Source of the DNA: Fibrobacterota bacterium
GTDB lineage: Bacteria > Fibrobacterota > Fibrobacteria > UBA11236
DNA length: 64,000 nt
Direction: 5' to 3'
Assembly: GCA_028287465.1 (NCBI GenBank)
Contig: JAQBPO010000050.1
Span: 118,743 to 182,742, forward strand
Position numbers and translations under genes: made by a program. Shown in pieces: positions 1-8,947 of the stretch. The stretch's first letter is position 1; every line of letters begins with the position of its first letter. The notes under the pieces were generated by a model. It saw nothing but the letters and a program-made list of their open reading frames with translations, had not been told where the DNA came from and did no database searches.

Positions 1-220
1 TCAGCTTCCAGCTTTCGACCAGGGTTACCTTCCTGGATCCGACGTCGACGGTGAATCGCGCGGGGCCGTCTTTTAAGGCGGAGGGCGGTGGAGCGGCGGA
101 GGACGTTGGAACGTCGGAGGACGTTGGAGCAGCGGAAGCGGGCGTTGCCGGGCCGATGGCCAAGGCGAAAGCCATCGAGAGGATAAGGGTGGAAAGGGTG
201 GAGGGTCGCGGGATTCCCAT
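1..220 (-). CDS. Secreted protein, N-terminal fragment (runs off left edge)
   Basis: A minus-strand reading frame starts at the ATG at 220, three bases after the stop of the LytTR regulator gene, and stays open to base 1 (73 codons visible). The product begins MGIPRPSTLSTL, followed by a hydrophobic stretch (about residues 11-24) and APASAA-like small residues, a typical Sec signal peptide. An Ala/Pro/Ser-rich linker follows with the short repeat VPTSSAAP, and then a folded-looking stretch (ARFTVDVGSRKVTLVESWKL). The stop of the upstream gene lies in a purine-rich GAGCGGATCTGAGG context that could serve as ribosome binding site, so the gene is probably the third member of the kinase/regulator operon. 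The family cannot be told from this fragment. It may be an exported target of the two-component system. Confidence 0.6.
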   Translation of the reverse strand, partial: MGIPRPSTLSTLILSMAFALAIGPATPASAAPTSSDVPTSSAAPPPSALKDGPARFTVDVGSRKVTLVESWKL

Positions 221-223
221 GCC

Positions 224-916
224 TCAGATCCGCTCTTTCAGTTCCTTGTACTTGGTCCGGCTGACCGGTACGAGCCGTCCGCCCTTCAGCTCCATGGAAT
301 ATTTCCCAGCGCCTTCCAGGACCAGGCGCTTCATGCACCGCATGTTCGCGACGCAACTCTTGTGGATGCGTTCGAAATGGGGCGGAAGAAGGCCCGACAG
401 GGCTTCCAGGGTCTTGGTATGCAGTTCCATGCCCCCTTCCGCGAGATGGACCTCCACGTAGTTCCCTGCGCCCAACAGGTACAATACGTTTTCCACCGGA
501 ATCAGTTCCACCTTGCCGTATTTCCGCACCGAGAGGTATTGCGCCGGGGACTGGCCCGGGCTCTTCTTGTCCGCGCGGTCCAGGGCCAATTTCAGCCTTT
601 CCATATCCACCGGCTTCGGCACGAAATCCACCACTCCGTACTTGAAGGCTTCGATGGCCCGATCCGAATTCGCCGAGACCACTATGGTCTGGAACGATCC
701 GGCCGCGGCCAACTCCAGCAGATCGTAACCGTCCTCCTCGTTGAGGTTGAGATCGAGGAAAAGCAGGTCGATGGGCATCCCGAAAAGGTATTCCTCCGCG
801 TCCGCGAGGCTTTCCTTGAGGATCACGCTCTCGGCCCGGTCCCCCAGGATCTCGCGCGCCATGCGCTCCAGGCGGCGGGCGGTCGTGATTTCATCTTCGA
901 CGATCAGGATGCGCAT
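224..916 (-). CDS. LytTR-family response regulator
   Basis: This is a 230-residue transcription factor. An N-terminal receiver domain (residues 1-120) has the acidic pair in VEDE, the phospho-acceptor Asp in LLFLDLNLNEEDG and the Lys of PKPVD. A C-terminal LytTR DNA-binding domain (about 130-230) has the family hallmarks VENVLYLLGAGNYVEVH and FERIHKSCVANM. LytTR regulators bind paired direct repeats and usually work with a membrane histidine kinase of the LytS type. The gene lies 12 bp downstream of such a kinase on the same strand, so the two form a two-component pair. The target genes are unknown; the secreted protein immediately downstream is the obvious candidate. Confidence 0.93.
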   Translation of the reverse strand: MRILIVEDEITTARRLERMAREILGDRAESVILKESLADAEEYLFGMPIDLLFLDLNLNEEDGYDLLELAAAGSFQTIVVSANSDRAIEAFKYGVVDFVPKPVDMERLKLALDRADKKSPGQSPAQYLSVRKYGKVELIPVENVLYLLGAGNYVEVHLAEGGMELHTKTLEALSGLLPPHFERIHKSCVANMRCMKRLVLEGAGKYSMELKGGRLVPVSRTKYKELKERI

Positions 917-928
917 GGCTTGCTCCGT

Positions 929-2797
929 TCAGTCCGTTCCGTGTTCGATTTCCAGGGTGACCATCCACCCGTTGGGGGCGGGCCGCGAATCGAGGCTCCA
1001 GCGGCCCGGGAAGGCCTCTTCCAGGCGGGTGCGGACATATCTTAATCCGGTGCCCTCACCCTTCTTTTCCTTGCCGGGCTTCCTATCCCTGGGAACGCCA
1101 TCGTTGAAAAGGGAGTATCGCGCGCCTCCGGGGATATCCTGGCGCTTGAATTCGAAGGCCCCGTTGGCCCTGCCCGTATACCCGTGGGTGAGCCCATTCT
1201 CGACCAGGGTATGCAATACCATGGGCGGGATGCGCTCGTCCCCCCGGATGCCCGATTCCTCCAAGGTATAGGTCTTATCCTGCCGCAGGCCCATCACCTG
1301 GAGATGCAGCCGGCAGAGATCGAGCTCCTCCTTGATTAGGATTGTCTTCTGCGCGGAGATCCGGAGCAGGATCCCGAGCTCGTCCGCCAGGGCGTTGACG
1401 AGCCGGGCCGCGGTCTTGGGCTCCTCCTCCAGCCAGGCGATGATGGAGCTGAGGGAATTGAGGAGGAAGTGCGGTTGGATATTCTTCTTCAGGATCTCGA
1501 TCTCCAGGCGGGCGGAACGCAAGTCCATCCGCCGATGCTGGGCGAGACGCTCGGACAGCTTACGGTTCTGGGCCTGGGCCAGGAAGATCACGTGCGCGGC
1601 GATCCCCGCGGCCCATGCCCATTCCACCTGGAACACCCAGGTTACCGTAATCCCGGCCATCATGCTGAGGATGCCCATCAAGGCGAGGCTGCTGCCCGTC
1701 TGTTTCCTCCATACCGCCCAGCCGATGACCCAGACGGATGTGGCCATGCTGAGATAGACGAAGGCCTGATTGGCGGAAAAGATGGGCGCGATCCAGGGGA
1801 GCGGCGCGTACCCGGTGTACACGAACCCCATGGGGATGGCGAAGAACAGCCCGCCGATTAGGAGGACGGGAAGCAGCCAGCGGTAAGGGAAGGTCTCCGC
1901 GAAAATGAAATAATCCGGAACCATGCTAATCATGAAGTACCAGGCTACGGACAAGGCCAGCCGGACCGCCAGCCGCTGCCCCGGGTCCAGATCGACCACG
2001 GATCCGAGATACTCGGTCACGATGTAGGCGGCGCAGGAAAGGACGAATACCGAAAACAGGACGGTATTCCGTCCGTAGCCGGAAGCGCGGTAATTGAGGT
2101 ACCGATAGACGGCCCCGAATACGAATATCCCGGCCAGGAAGAACATCACCATCATCTCGTGGATGGATCCCGACTCCAGGGTCGAATACTCGCCCAAGGT
2201 CACCCGCATGGAAATGGGATGGAAGACGGGATGGTGGGCGGACAACCGGATGGCCAGCACATGCCTGCCCGGGCCCGACCCGCGTTCGGGTACCTCGGTG
2301 AGGGAGATGTCCCCTGAGCGCTCCTCGGCTTCCGAGGCCCCGACCCGGCCGGTGCGTCCGATCAATTCCCCGTCCCAGTAGAACTCCTGGGGCGTGGTGG
2401 CCTGATGCAGGATGGCCAAGGACCCCCCGGGTCCCGACCCCCCGGGTCCCGACCCCCCGGGCCCCGGCTTGGGCGGAATGTCGACCTCGATCCGGTACCA
2501 GGCATAGTCTTTCCGCATGACGGTCCGCCTGCACATCCCATGGTTGAGCCGGACGGAATCCCAATGGGAATCCCGATAACCGGGCAGGGCCCAGGCGGCG
2601 GAGTCCCCGGATCGGAATTTCCAGATGCCGTCGAGGATCCGGGGCTTTTCCCAGACGGATGGGGAATGGGACGCCGGATCCGCAGGCGAAGCCTGGGCGG
2701 ATCGCGGGGCGAACCCCAGCATCGCAAGCATCAGGACCGGGATTAATGCCATCCCGGCCGCCGTGATCCTGATTAATCGGTAACTCGCGTACATCAT
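929..2797 (-). CDS. LytS-type sensor histidine kinase with 7TM sensor region
   Basis: The 622-residue product starts with a signal/anchor segment (about residues 8-35). An extracytoplasmic jelly-roll-like domain with several Trp and Tyr follows (about 45-210), resembling 7TMR-DISM-extracellular modules. Roughly seven membrane helices come next (about 215-400). The cytoplasmic part is a His_kinase domain with the phospho-acceptor His in IQPHFLLNSLSSI and an ATP-binding HATPase domain with HTLVENGLTHG and GTGLRYVRTRLEE. It presumably senses an extracellular ligand, perhaps a carbohydrate given the neighbours, and phosphorylates the LytTR regulator 12 bp downstream. The extracellular domain contains a three-unit GPGGS repeat, described separately. 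The ATG at 2797 is followed at once by a second ATG; either could start translation. Confidence 0.88.
   Translation of the reverse strand: MMYASYRLIRITAAGMALIPVLMLAMLGFAPRSAQASPADPASHSPSVWEKPRILDGIWKFRSGDSAAWALPGYRDSHWDSVRLNHGMCRRTVMRKDYAWYRIEVDIPPKPGPGGSGPGGSGPGGSLAILHQATTPQEFYWDGELIGRTGRVGASEAEERSGDISLTEVPERGSGPGRHVLAIRLSAHHPVFHPISMRVTLGEYSTLESGSIHEMMVMFFLAGIFVFGAVYRYLNYRASGYGRNTVLFSVFVLSCAAYIVTEYLGSVVDLDPGQRLAVRLALSVAWYFMISMVPDYFIFAETFPYRWLLPVLLIGGLFFAIPMGFVYTGYAPLPWIAPIFSANQAFVYLSMATSVWVIGWAVWRKQTGSSLALMGILSMMAGITVTWVFQVEWAWAAGIAAHVIFLAQAQNRKLSERLAQHRRMDLRSARLEIEILKKNIQPHFLLNSLSSIIAWLEEEPKTAARLVNALADELGILLRISAQKTILIKEELDLCRLHLQVMGLRQDKTYTLEESGIRGDERIPPMVLHTLVENGLTHGYTGRANGAFEFKRQDIPGGARYSLFNDGVPRDRKPGKEKKGEGTGLRYVRTRLEEAFPGRWSLDSRPAPNGWMVTLEIEHGTD
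2421..2465. repeat. Three tandem 15-bp units inside the kinase gene
   Basis: GACCCCCCGGGTCCC occurs at 2421-2435 and 2436-2450, with a one-base variant at 2451-2465. On the coding (minus) strand each unit encodes GPGGS, giving a 15-residue flexible linker in the sensor's extracellular domain. The 15-bp period preserves the reading frame, so slippage would change linker length without a frameshift. Confidence 0.9.
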
Positions 2798-2929
2798 CCG
2801 GTGCCAATATAGACTCCGTCCATCCCCGCTGACGGCGCCGCGGACGCCAAATGCAATTCCGGCGGGTCAAAGGCGGGGATCCCCTTGATTCGGATCCCGA
2901 TCTATCCGGATTGGGCCCCTTTCCCGTCA

Positions 2930-4384
2930 TCAGGCCCGATGCTTCCGGATGGAGGTGTATATGGAAATCGCGAGGGCGGCGAGGATCAGCAAGGCCGAGA
3001 CCCCGAAGGTGAAGCGCATGCCCGCGGCGACCGCATCCGGATGGGCCGTAGTGAGGTCCGGGGCCGCCGAAGCGGAGGCGAACACTGCGCCCATGAGCGA
3101 TGCGCCCGTGATGAGGCCGAGATTCCGCGACAGGCTGAGCATGCCGGAAATGACGCCGCGTTGATCGGCGAGCGCCTTTTCCATGATTCCCGTATTGTTG
3201 GCGGCCTGGAACAGCGCATAGCCGGCGGTGATGCAAACGATGGGAATGAGATATCCCGGGATCCCGGAAACCATGGGGAGCATGGATAGCAGGGAGCAAC
3301 CGGCGGCCATGCCGGCCAGCCCGGCGGTAGAGGTCCGCCGCGCGCCGAACCGGTCCACCAGGCGGCCGGCCGGCACGCCGGAGAGCGCGGCCACGAGCGG
3401 GCCCGCCGATAAGGCGAAGCCGACAAGAGCGGTTTCCAGCCCTAGCGCCCGGGAGAGGTAGAACGGCCCCACGACCAAGGTCGACATCATCACCGTCGAG
3501 ACCAGGGCGCTCAAGGCCAGGCCCGCGCTCAGCGGGGGATTCCGGAACATTCCCAAGCGGATCAAAGGGGATCCGGATCCGGCCTCGATCTTCACGAAAA
3601 GGGCGGCTCCCAGGAAGGATGCGGCCAGCAGGGACAGGTTGACGGCGGAGAACCTTACCCGGCCGAGGGTCATGGCAAGCGCGAAGGCGATGAGGGTGAG
3701 GGTAAGGGCGGCCATGCCCGTAAAGTCGAAGCGGGACCGCTCAGCCTCGGGAACCCGCCGGTCGGCGGGCAGGTATCGATAGGCGAGATGGAAATTCAGG
3801 ACGCCCAGCGGAAGGTTGACGAGGAAAATCGCGCGCCAACCCGGACCGGCGATCAAAAGGCCTCCCAGGGAGGGGCCCAGGGTCGTGCCGATCGCGGACA
3901 TGGTTCCGAGCAATCCCATGGCGCTGCCGGTCTTTTCCTTGGGAACCGATTTGCCGACGCTCGCCAGGGTGAGGGATATCATGACCGCGGCCCCGATGCC
4001 CTGCATCGCCCGCGCCGCGATCAGGAACCAGAGGGCGGGAGCGATTCCGCACAGGAACGAGGCCGCCGTGAACAGGAAGATCCCGGCCAAAAGCGACCGT
4101 CGATGGCCGAGGATGTCGCCCAACCGGCCGGCGCCTACGATCAAGGCGGTGATGGCGAGCAGGTACGCGAGGACGATCCATTGGACCGCCTGGAACGGGG
4201 CGGCGAACCCGAGGGCCAAGGTCGGCAAGGCCGAATTGGCGATGCTCGTATCGAGCGAAGCCATCAGCATGGAGAGCGAGAGTCCGGCCAGCGCCCAGAG
4301 GTTGGACGGCGCGCGCCCGGCGCTTCCTTGCGGCGCCTCCTTTCTTTTTCCGATCATGGCCTTCAAGTGAACCCCGCTTTCCAT
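2930..4384 (-). CDS. MFS drug/solute exporter, DHA2 type (EmrB/QacA-like)
   Basis: This 484-residue inner-membrane protein has about 14 predicted helices, the length and topology of the DHA2 branch of the major facilitator superfamily. The first helix carries LDTSIANSALPTLA, a signature of DHA2 exporters, and loop 2-3 carries motif A as GRLGDILGHRRS. It probably exports small toxic compounds by proton antiport. It is transcribed divergently from a LysR regulator 112 bp away, the usual arrangement for a regulator controlling its neighbouring exporter. ATGs lie at 4384 and 4357; the second has a GAAGG sequence just upstream and may be the true start. Substrate cannot be read from sequence. Confidence 0.9.
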   Translation of the reverse strand: MESGVHLKAMIGKRKEAPQGSAGRAPSNLWALAGLSLSMLMASLDTSIANSALPTLALGFAAPFQAVQWIVLAYLLAITALIVGAGRLGDILGHRRSLLAGIFLFTAASFLCGIAPALWFLIAARAMQGIGAAVMISLTLASVGKSVPKEKTGSAMGLLGTMSAIGTTLGPSLGGLLIAGPGWRAIFLVNLPLGVLNFHLAYRYLPADRRVPEAERSRFDFTGMAALTLTLIAFALAMTLGRVRFSAVNLSLLAASFLGAALFVKIEAGSGSPLIRLGMFRNPPLSAGLALSALVSTVMMSTLVVGPFYLSRALGLETALVGFALSAGPLVAALSGVPAGRLVDRFGARRTSTAGLAGMAAGCSLLSMLPMVSGIPGYLIPIVCITAGYALFQAANNTGIMEKALADQRGVISGMLSLSRNLGLITGASLMGAVFASASAAPDLTTAHPDAVAAGMRFTFGVSALLILAALAISIYTSIRKHRA

Positions 4385-4496
4385 GGGACATCAGAATGGT
4401 CCCGGTTCAAGATTAACCTGGATCCGGATAGGGCGGAAGACGCGTTATATGCAATTGAACCGTGCGTTAGACGCCATATCATGCTAACTTGCATGC
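4385..4496. promoter_or_regulatory. Divergent control region between MFS exporter and LysR gene
   Basis: This 112-bp spacer is AT-richer than its surroundings and holds both promoters. It contains short dyads such as GCATGCATGC near 4490-4499 and ATGCAATTGAACCGTGCGTTAGACGCCATAT upstream, the sort of region a LysR protein binds. No exact T-N11-A box was assigned. Confidence 0.45.
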
Positions 4497-5387
4497 ATGC
4501 CGGACATGGATTTCAACCTGCTTTCGACCCTTGATGCCGTTCTCGCGGAAGGGAGCGTCGCCCGGGCGGCCAAACGCATGCGGCTCAGCCCTTCGGCGAT
4601 GAGCCGCGCCCTTGCGCGCTTGCGGGAGTCGACGGGCGATCCGCTTCTGGTCAGGGCCGGACGAGGTCTCGTTCCCACGCCACGCGCACTCGAACTCCGG
4701 GACCGGGTCCGCCAGGTCGTTCAGGACGCGGAAGCGATCCTGAGGCCGGCGGAACGGTTCGACCTCAAGCGCCTTGCCAGGACTTTCACCCTCCGTACCC
4801 GCGAAGGCTTCGTCGAAAACTTCGGACCGCGTCTCATCGCCCGGGTCGCCGAGGAGGCTCCCGGCGTGCGGTTATGCTTCCTGCAGAAGCCGAACAAGGA
4901 GGGTGCGTCCTTGCGGGACGGCACCGTCGATCTGGAGACGGGCGTATTGGAGGCGACCACCAGCCCGGAACTGCATGCGCGGGCCTTGTTCCGGGATCGG
5001 TACATAGGCGTGGTGCGAAGGGGCCACCCGCTCGGCAGGGGGAAGGTCACGCCTTCCCGTTATTCGCGGGGGAAGCATATCGGCGTCTCGCTGGAGGGCC
5101 GCGACGATGGACCGCTTGATGAGGCGTTGAAGGCTTTCGGATTGGAACTGGACAAGGCCGCCATCGTGGGCGGGTTTTCGACCGCCTTGGCCCTGGCCCG
5201 ATCCTCGGACCTGATCGCCAGCGTTCCCGAACTCCATACCGGGAACCTGCGGGCCGGAATGCATAGCTTCCCCCTGCCCGTCCCGCTCCCGGAGTTCACG
5301 GTTTCCCTGATTTGGCATGCGCGGTTCGATGCCGATACTGCCCATCGATGGTTGCGAGGGTGCGTCCGGGAGGCTTGCGCCGGTTAA
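4497..5387 (+). CDS. LysR-family transcriptional regulator
   Basis: This is a 296-residue LysR-type regulator. A winged-helix HTH lies at residues 4-64 (FNLLSTLDAVLAEGSVARAA, then LSPSAMSRALARLRE), followed by a linker helix and a periplasmic-binding-protein-like co-inducer domain (about 90-290). It most resembles the NodD/YbhD-type branch, which often regulates an adjacent exporter. The gene is divergent from the DHA2 transporter, so control of that gene and autoregulation are likely. A second in-frame ATG at 4506 (MDFNLL) matches the usual LysR N-terminus and may be the real start. Confidence 0.92.
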   Translation: MPDMDFNLLSTLDAVLAEGSVARAAKRMRLSPSAMSRALARLRESTGDPLLVRAGRGLVPTPRALELRDRVRQVVQDAEAILRPAERFDLKRLARTFTLRTREGFVENFGPRLIARVAEEAPGVRLCFLQKPNKEGASLRDGTVDLETGVLEATTSPELHARALFRDRYIGVVRRGHPLGRGKVTPSRYSRGKHIGVSLEGRDDGPLDEALKAFGLELDKAAIVGGFSTALALARSSDLIASVPELHTGNLRAGMHSFPLPVPLPEFTVSLIWHARFDADTAHRWLRGCVREACAG

Positions 5388-5478
5388 GAGGTTTGTCCTC
5401 GCAAAGACGGAGGAACCGGCTGGTAGTCCGCAGTCTGTGAAAGGCTGCGAGAGGAGCCTGCGATGGCTTCGACCCGGG

Positions 5479-5940
5479 CTACCGCGAACAAGCCGGGTTC
5501 ACGTACTCGCCGAATTGCTCAGGTCCGAGAGGACAACCCGCAAGGAAACGGACCGTGTCCGAAGAGGCGAATCCGGATTCATCCCGCGCGAACGCGATGA
5601 ATTCAACGCGTCCGCTCCCAAGTCCCAAACTCTCAGGCAGGGTCCAGAAGAAATCCCCGTTCTTGCGCATAGGTGCGGCCGGGAATTCGCGTAGGGCTGA
5701 ATCGGAGAAGGCGGCTCCGGACCGTAAGGAGCCTACCATCGACAACCTTACACTGCTGTCCGCAACCTTGTAGTTGGGGTTATCGGTGGCGAGCGGGAAG
5801 GACGCGTGCAAACGAAGCGGGCCAGCCGATGCCATTTCAGGACGCAAGTCCACGACCGCATGCGCGGTAGGGCGGGAATTCGGATCGTGCATGCAAGCTA
5901 CGAATAGGGGCGTCAAGGTCCAGTAAATGGAAACGCGCAT
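5479..5940 (-). CDS. Small putative lipoprotein, unknown family
   Basis: I do not recognise the family. From the ATG at 5940 the product is 153 residues, beginning MRVSIYWTLTPLFVACMHDP, a short signal peptide with a plausible lipobox ending at Cys16. A GAGGAGG ribosome binding site lies just upstream; it sits too close to an ATG at 5943 and fits the one at 5940. The rest is a beta-rich domain of about 120 residues (LRLHASFPL, VRLSMVG, GRVEFIAFARDESGFASSDTVRFLAG), which reads like a Fn3/Ig-type surface module, with two Cys near the C-terminus. It is convergent with the LysR gene and divergent from the esterase at 6194. A longer GTG start at 5982 is possible but would bury the signal peptide. 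Confidence 0.55.
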   Translation of the reverse strand: MRVSIYWTLTPLFVACMHDPNSRPTAHAVVDLRPEMASAGPLRLHASFPLATDNPNYKVADSSVRLSMVGSLRSGAAFSDSALREFPAAPMRKNGDFFWTLPESLGLGSGRVEFIAFARDESGFASSDTVRFLAGCPLGPEQFGEYVNPACSR

Positions 5941-6193
5941 CATTCCTCCTCGAAGTCCCAATCCGCCTTCAATCAGCTTCACGATCCAATTTACATTCCC
6001 GCGATACCTGACCGGTTACTTACGATCAGGGGACTTTTGCGGGAGACAATTTGGATCTCTGGAAGGAATCTGTACCTCATGGACCATGCCCGGCCAGGGA
6101 TGATCCGCTCGCAACCCATCGACCGGAAAAAATCCAACTTTGACCGGTTTTACCCACTTCGCGCCCCGGGAGTCCCGCTCTATATTCAACCTT

Positions 6194-7264
6194 ATGAATA
6201 AAGCCTCCCTCTTCCTCCTTTTCTGGCTGGGCCTGGCCCTTTCCGGACATGCCATAGTCGACCCGGATTTCCAGATGTTCGTCCTCATGGGCCAATCCAA
6301 TATGGAAGGGTTCGACGGCATCGGCGCCGAGGACCGGGCGACCAACCCCAGGATCAAGGTCCTTGCCTATACCAATTGCGCCGTCCTGGGAAGGGAATAC
6401 GACAAATGGTATTCGGCGGCTCCGCCTCTGCACGGCTGCGGGGCGGGAGTGGGGCCCGGGGATTATTTCGCGAAAGCCATGGTGGATTCCTTCCCCAAGA
6501 TCACGGTCGGCCTCATTCCCACCGCCATCGCCGGGGTCGATATCGATTTCTTCCGCAAGGGCGTGGTCTCCAGGCGCCGCAACGAGTTCAGCATCCCCCC
6601 CGACAATAAAAGGACGGGCGCGTACGATATGATCCTCGAGAAGGCGAGGGAGGCGCAGAAGGTCGGCGTCATCCGCGGGTTCCTGTTCCATCAAGGCGAA
6701 TCCGATGCCGGAGACGAGGCCTGGGTGGGTAAGGTGAAGGGGATGGTCGCGGACTTGCGCATGGATTTGTCCTTAGGCGACTCGGTGCCTTTCCTGGCGG
6801 GGGAGTTGCGCTATGACGGATGTTGCGCGAACCATAATCCCATCATCGCCAAGTTGCCGGCGAATATCCCGGGCGCCTATGTGATTTCCGCCAAAAGGCT
6901 GCCGGGAAGGGCGGACCAGGCCCACTTCAGCCTGGCGAGCGAACGGGAGTTGGGCCGCCGTTACGCGACCAAGATGGTCGAGCTTTTGCGGAAGCAGCGG
7001 ACGACGGAAGCCCGCGGCGGCCTCGCCTCCTCGGGCCGTAGCGCAATCGACCTTCGCTATGCAAGCGGGCGGAACGGCCCGACGGTATCCTGCACCGCTT
7101 GTTCCGGATTCGTCCTGATGGGATTGGACGGTAAAAGGGTGGGGGAATCTAGGGGCGGAATCTGGAACATCCCGGACGCGAAACTTCAGCGAGGGATCTA
7201 CTTCCTGCGGGCGACCGGAACCGCGGTCGCCGGCGGCGCCATCTCCCTCCTGATTGGGCAATAG
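6194..7264 (+). CDS. Secreted SGNH carbohydrate esterase (SASA/CE6-like)
   Basis: This is a 356-residue exported esterase. A signal peptide (MNKASLFLLFWLGLALSGHA, residues 1-20) precedes a SASA domain, the SGNH-hydrolase fold of CE6 acetyl xylan esterases. The nucleophile Ser lies in FVLMGQSNMEG (near residue 35), the oxyanion block in FHQGESDAG (near 167), and the Asp-X-X-His pair in DQAHFS (near 241). It should remove acetyl groups from xylan or similar glycans outside the cell. The last 70 residues form a separate module with VLMGLDGKR and GIYFLRA, resembling the C-terminal sorting-like tails of other exported proteins in this window. Start 6194 is chosen because the signal peptide begins there; an upstream in-frame start would add a charged extension. 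Confidence 0.87.
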   Translation: MNKASLFLLFWLGLALSGHAIVDPDFQMFVLMGQSNMEGFDGIGAEDRATNPRIKVLAYTNCAVLGREYDKWYSAAPPLHGCGAGVGPGDYFAKAMVDSFPKITVGLIPTAIAGVDIDFFRKGVVSRRRNEFSIPPDNKRTGAYDMILEKAREAQKVGVIRGFLFHQGESDAGDEAWVGKVKGMVADLRMDLSLGDSVPFLAGELRYDGCCANHNPIIAKLPANIPGAYVISAKRLPGRADQAHFSLASERELGRRYATKMVELLRKQRTTEARGGLASSGRSAIDLRYASGRNGPTVSCTACSGFVLMGLDGKRVGESRGGIWNIPDAKLQRGIYFLRATGTAVAGGAISLLIGQ

Positions 7265-7488
7265 TGTCCATGTATTTTTTCGGCACCGGACCTGTATAAA
7301 CTCGGCAATCTCGAACCGGTCCCTAAAGACCCGATGCCTGCGAGGCCCCAGCCGCCTATCTTTCCCCTTGGGATGCCTCCCAAAGGGCATCCTGCGGTCG
7401 TGGGGGGCGCAATCAGGTTTCTTCTTGGAAGCGGTCGGTCCCATCCGGCACCCCAGGTAATACACTTCAGGATAGCGACGGAGTTTCC
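7265..7488. other. Intergenic spacer with a hairpin
   Basis: No coding sequence is seen in this 224-bp spacer. A perfect 7-bp stem (GGATGCC 7371-7377 / GGCATCC 7386-7392) could form a weak terminator or leader hairpin; there is no T-run. A GACGGAG ribosome binding site lies just before the ATG at 7489. Confidence 0.4.
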
Positions 7489-8943
7489 ATGAAAACCTGG
7501 ATATCGGGCATGGCATGCCTATCGGCTTCAATATTGGCTTGCGCGGGCGCAGACGCCCAGATAGTCGCCCTGAAGGGCCGCGTCCTGGAACGGGCGGATA
7601 TGCAACCGGTGGGCGGCGCCACGGTGAAGCTGGATGGAAGCGGCCTCACCGCCAAGACCGGTTCGGACGGGCGTTTCGAGGTCAAGGGCGATTTCACGGG
7701 CGTGCGGGATCCGCGTGCCGCCGCCGCGGGAGAACCCTATCTCCTCAATGGATTCCTTTTCGTCAACGCCGTTTCCGGCAACCAACCCGTGCGCGTGGAG
7801 CTGTGCGACCTTTCCGGGCGCCTATTCCGGGCGACCGCACTGCTCGCGCCCGATGCGGGCCTTAACGGGCTTCCCCTCGATATCTGGCCGGAACGGGATT
7901 TCCTCGGGTTCGCGCGCATCACGACCGCCGGGGTAACCCGCGTGCAACGGGTCCTGAGCCTTTCGGGAAAGGCCCCGTCCCGGTTCGCATCGGAACTCCC
8001 GCTCCCCGCCCGGACCCAAGCCAAGGTCTCCGCCGGGGGAGGCAAGGCGGTCATCAGCATGGACAAGCTGCTCCCGAAAACCGTAACCTATGCGTCCGAT
8101 ACCGCCGACCTCGGGGACATCGTGCTCGACTATCCCGCCCGGACCAAGATAGGGGTCGGCGCGACCGTGCCGTACGGCTCCATCATGCTCTTCGACGGCG
8201 CGCACGGAAAGGCGGAAGCGGAAAAGGAGATGCAGGCCAAGTGGACGGATTGGTTGCGATTCACTCCCGGGCCCATCATGTTCAAGATCGTGGGCGACCC
8301 GGAGTTCCCCGGGGACACCAACCGGACGGCCATGCAGACCTGCTGCCCCACCGCCAAGAGCTGGGGCTATGACGATATCCAGGCCAAGGAGGCGCATGGG
8401 GACGCCCAGCTCCATATCGAGTGGAACGCCATGGGCAAATACGATAGCGGGAGCGTGGCGGGGGAGAATCCCGACGCGAAAGCCGATTGCTCCGAATCCA
8501 ACAATAACCAATGCTTCTTCAATAGCGGCGTCTATATCCAGAGCCGGTACGAGATCCAGTTGCAGTCCTTTCCCGTGGGAGTGGACATCGCGACCAAGGG
8601 GACGAGCCATTCCCTGGGATCCATCGTGAACGAATTCACGCCCCTGGCCAACCCGCATAAGCTCAACGGCCAATGGCAATCCTACGATGTCACCTTCCGC
8701 ACCGCCCGGTACAACGGCAAGACCAGGATATCCAACGGATACATGTCCGTGTGGTGGAACGGGGTGCTGGTCCACCAGAACCGCGAGGTCCTGGGAACGG
8801 CATCCGGCGGGAACAGCGGCGAGAACATGAACGATACCTTGTACGGCCTCAAGCTGCAGAACGAGACGGGCGACGTGCGCTTCCGGAACATCTGGATGAA
8901 GAAGCTCAAGATCGATTCGACGGGAACGGGTTTTGGTTATTAA
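7489..8943 (+). CDS. Secreted DUF1080 (3-keto-disaccharide hydrolase-like) protein with N-terminal Ig-like module
   Basis: The 484-residue product has a signal peptide (residues 1-24, ending ACAGADAQ), then a carboxypeptidase-regulatory-like beta module (about 26-65; VALKGRVLERADMQPVGGAT). A central segment contains VELCDLSGRLFRA, like the sorting-type tails seen at the ends of other proteins here but placed internally. Residues of about 215-484 look like a DUF1080 concanavalin-type domain (WTDWLRFTPGPIMF, FFNSGVYIQSRYEIQL, NGYMSVWWNGVLVHQNREV, ETGDVRFRNIWMKKLK). DUF1080 proteins bind or hydrolyse sugars, some acting on 3-keto-glycosides. It lies 4 bp upstream of a sugar dehydrogenase gene, so a linked oxidative sugar pathway is plausible. 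An enzymatic role is unproven. Confidence 0.78.
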   Translation: MKTWISGMACLSASILACAGADAQIVALKGRVLERADMQPVGGATVKLDGSGLTAKTGSDGRFEVKGDFTGVRDPRAAAAGEPYLLNGFLFVNAVSGNQPVRVELCDLSGRLFRATALLAPDAGLNGLPLDIWPERDFLGFARITTAGVTRVQRVLSLSGKAPSRFASELPLPARTQAKVSAGGGKAVISMDKLLPKTVTYASDTADLGDIVLDYPARTKIGVGATVPYGSIMLFDGAHGKAEAEKEMQAKWTDWLRFTPGPIMFKIVGDPEFPGDTNRTAMQTCCPTAKSWGYDDIQAKEAHGDAQLHIEWNAMGKYDSGSVAGENPDAKADCSESNNNQCFFNSGVYIQSRYEIQLQSFPVGVDIATKGTSHSLGSIVNEFTPLANPHKLNGQWQSYDVTFRTARYNGKTRISNGYMSVWWNGVLVHQNREVLGTASGGNSGENMNDTLYGLKLQNETGDVRFRNIWMKKLKIDSTGTGFGY

Positions 8944-8947
8944 GCAG

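Noticed and set aside
5388..5478. Possible RNA gene in the gap after the LysR gene
   Set aside because: The sequence has some stem potential but no T-loop or acceptor pattern of a tRNA, and no recognised RNA motif.
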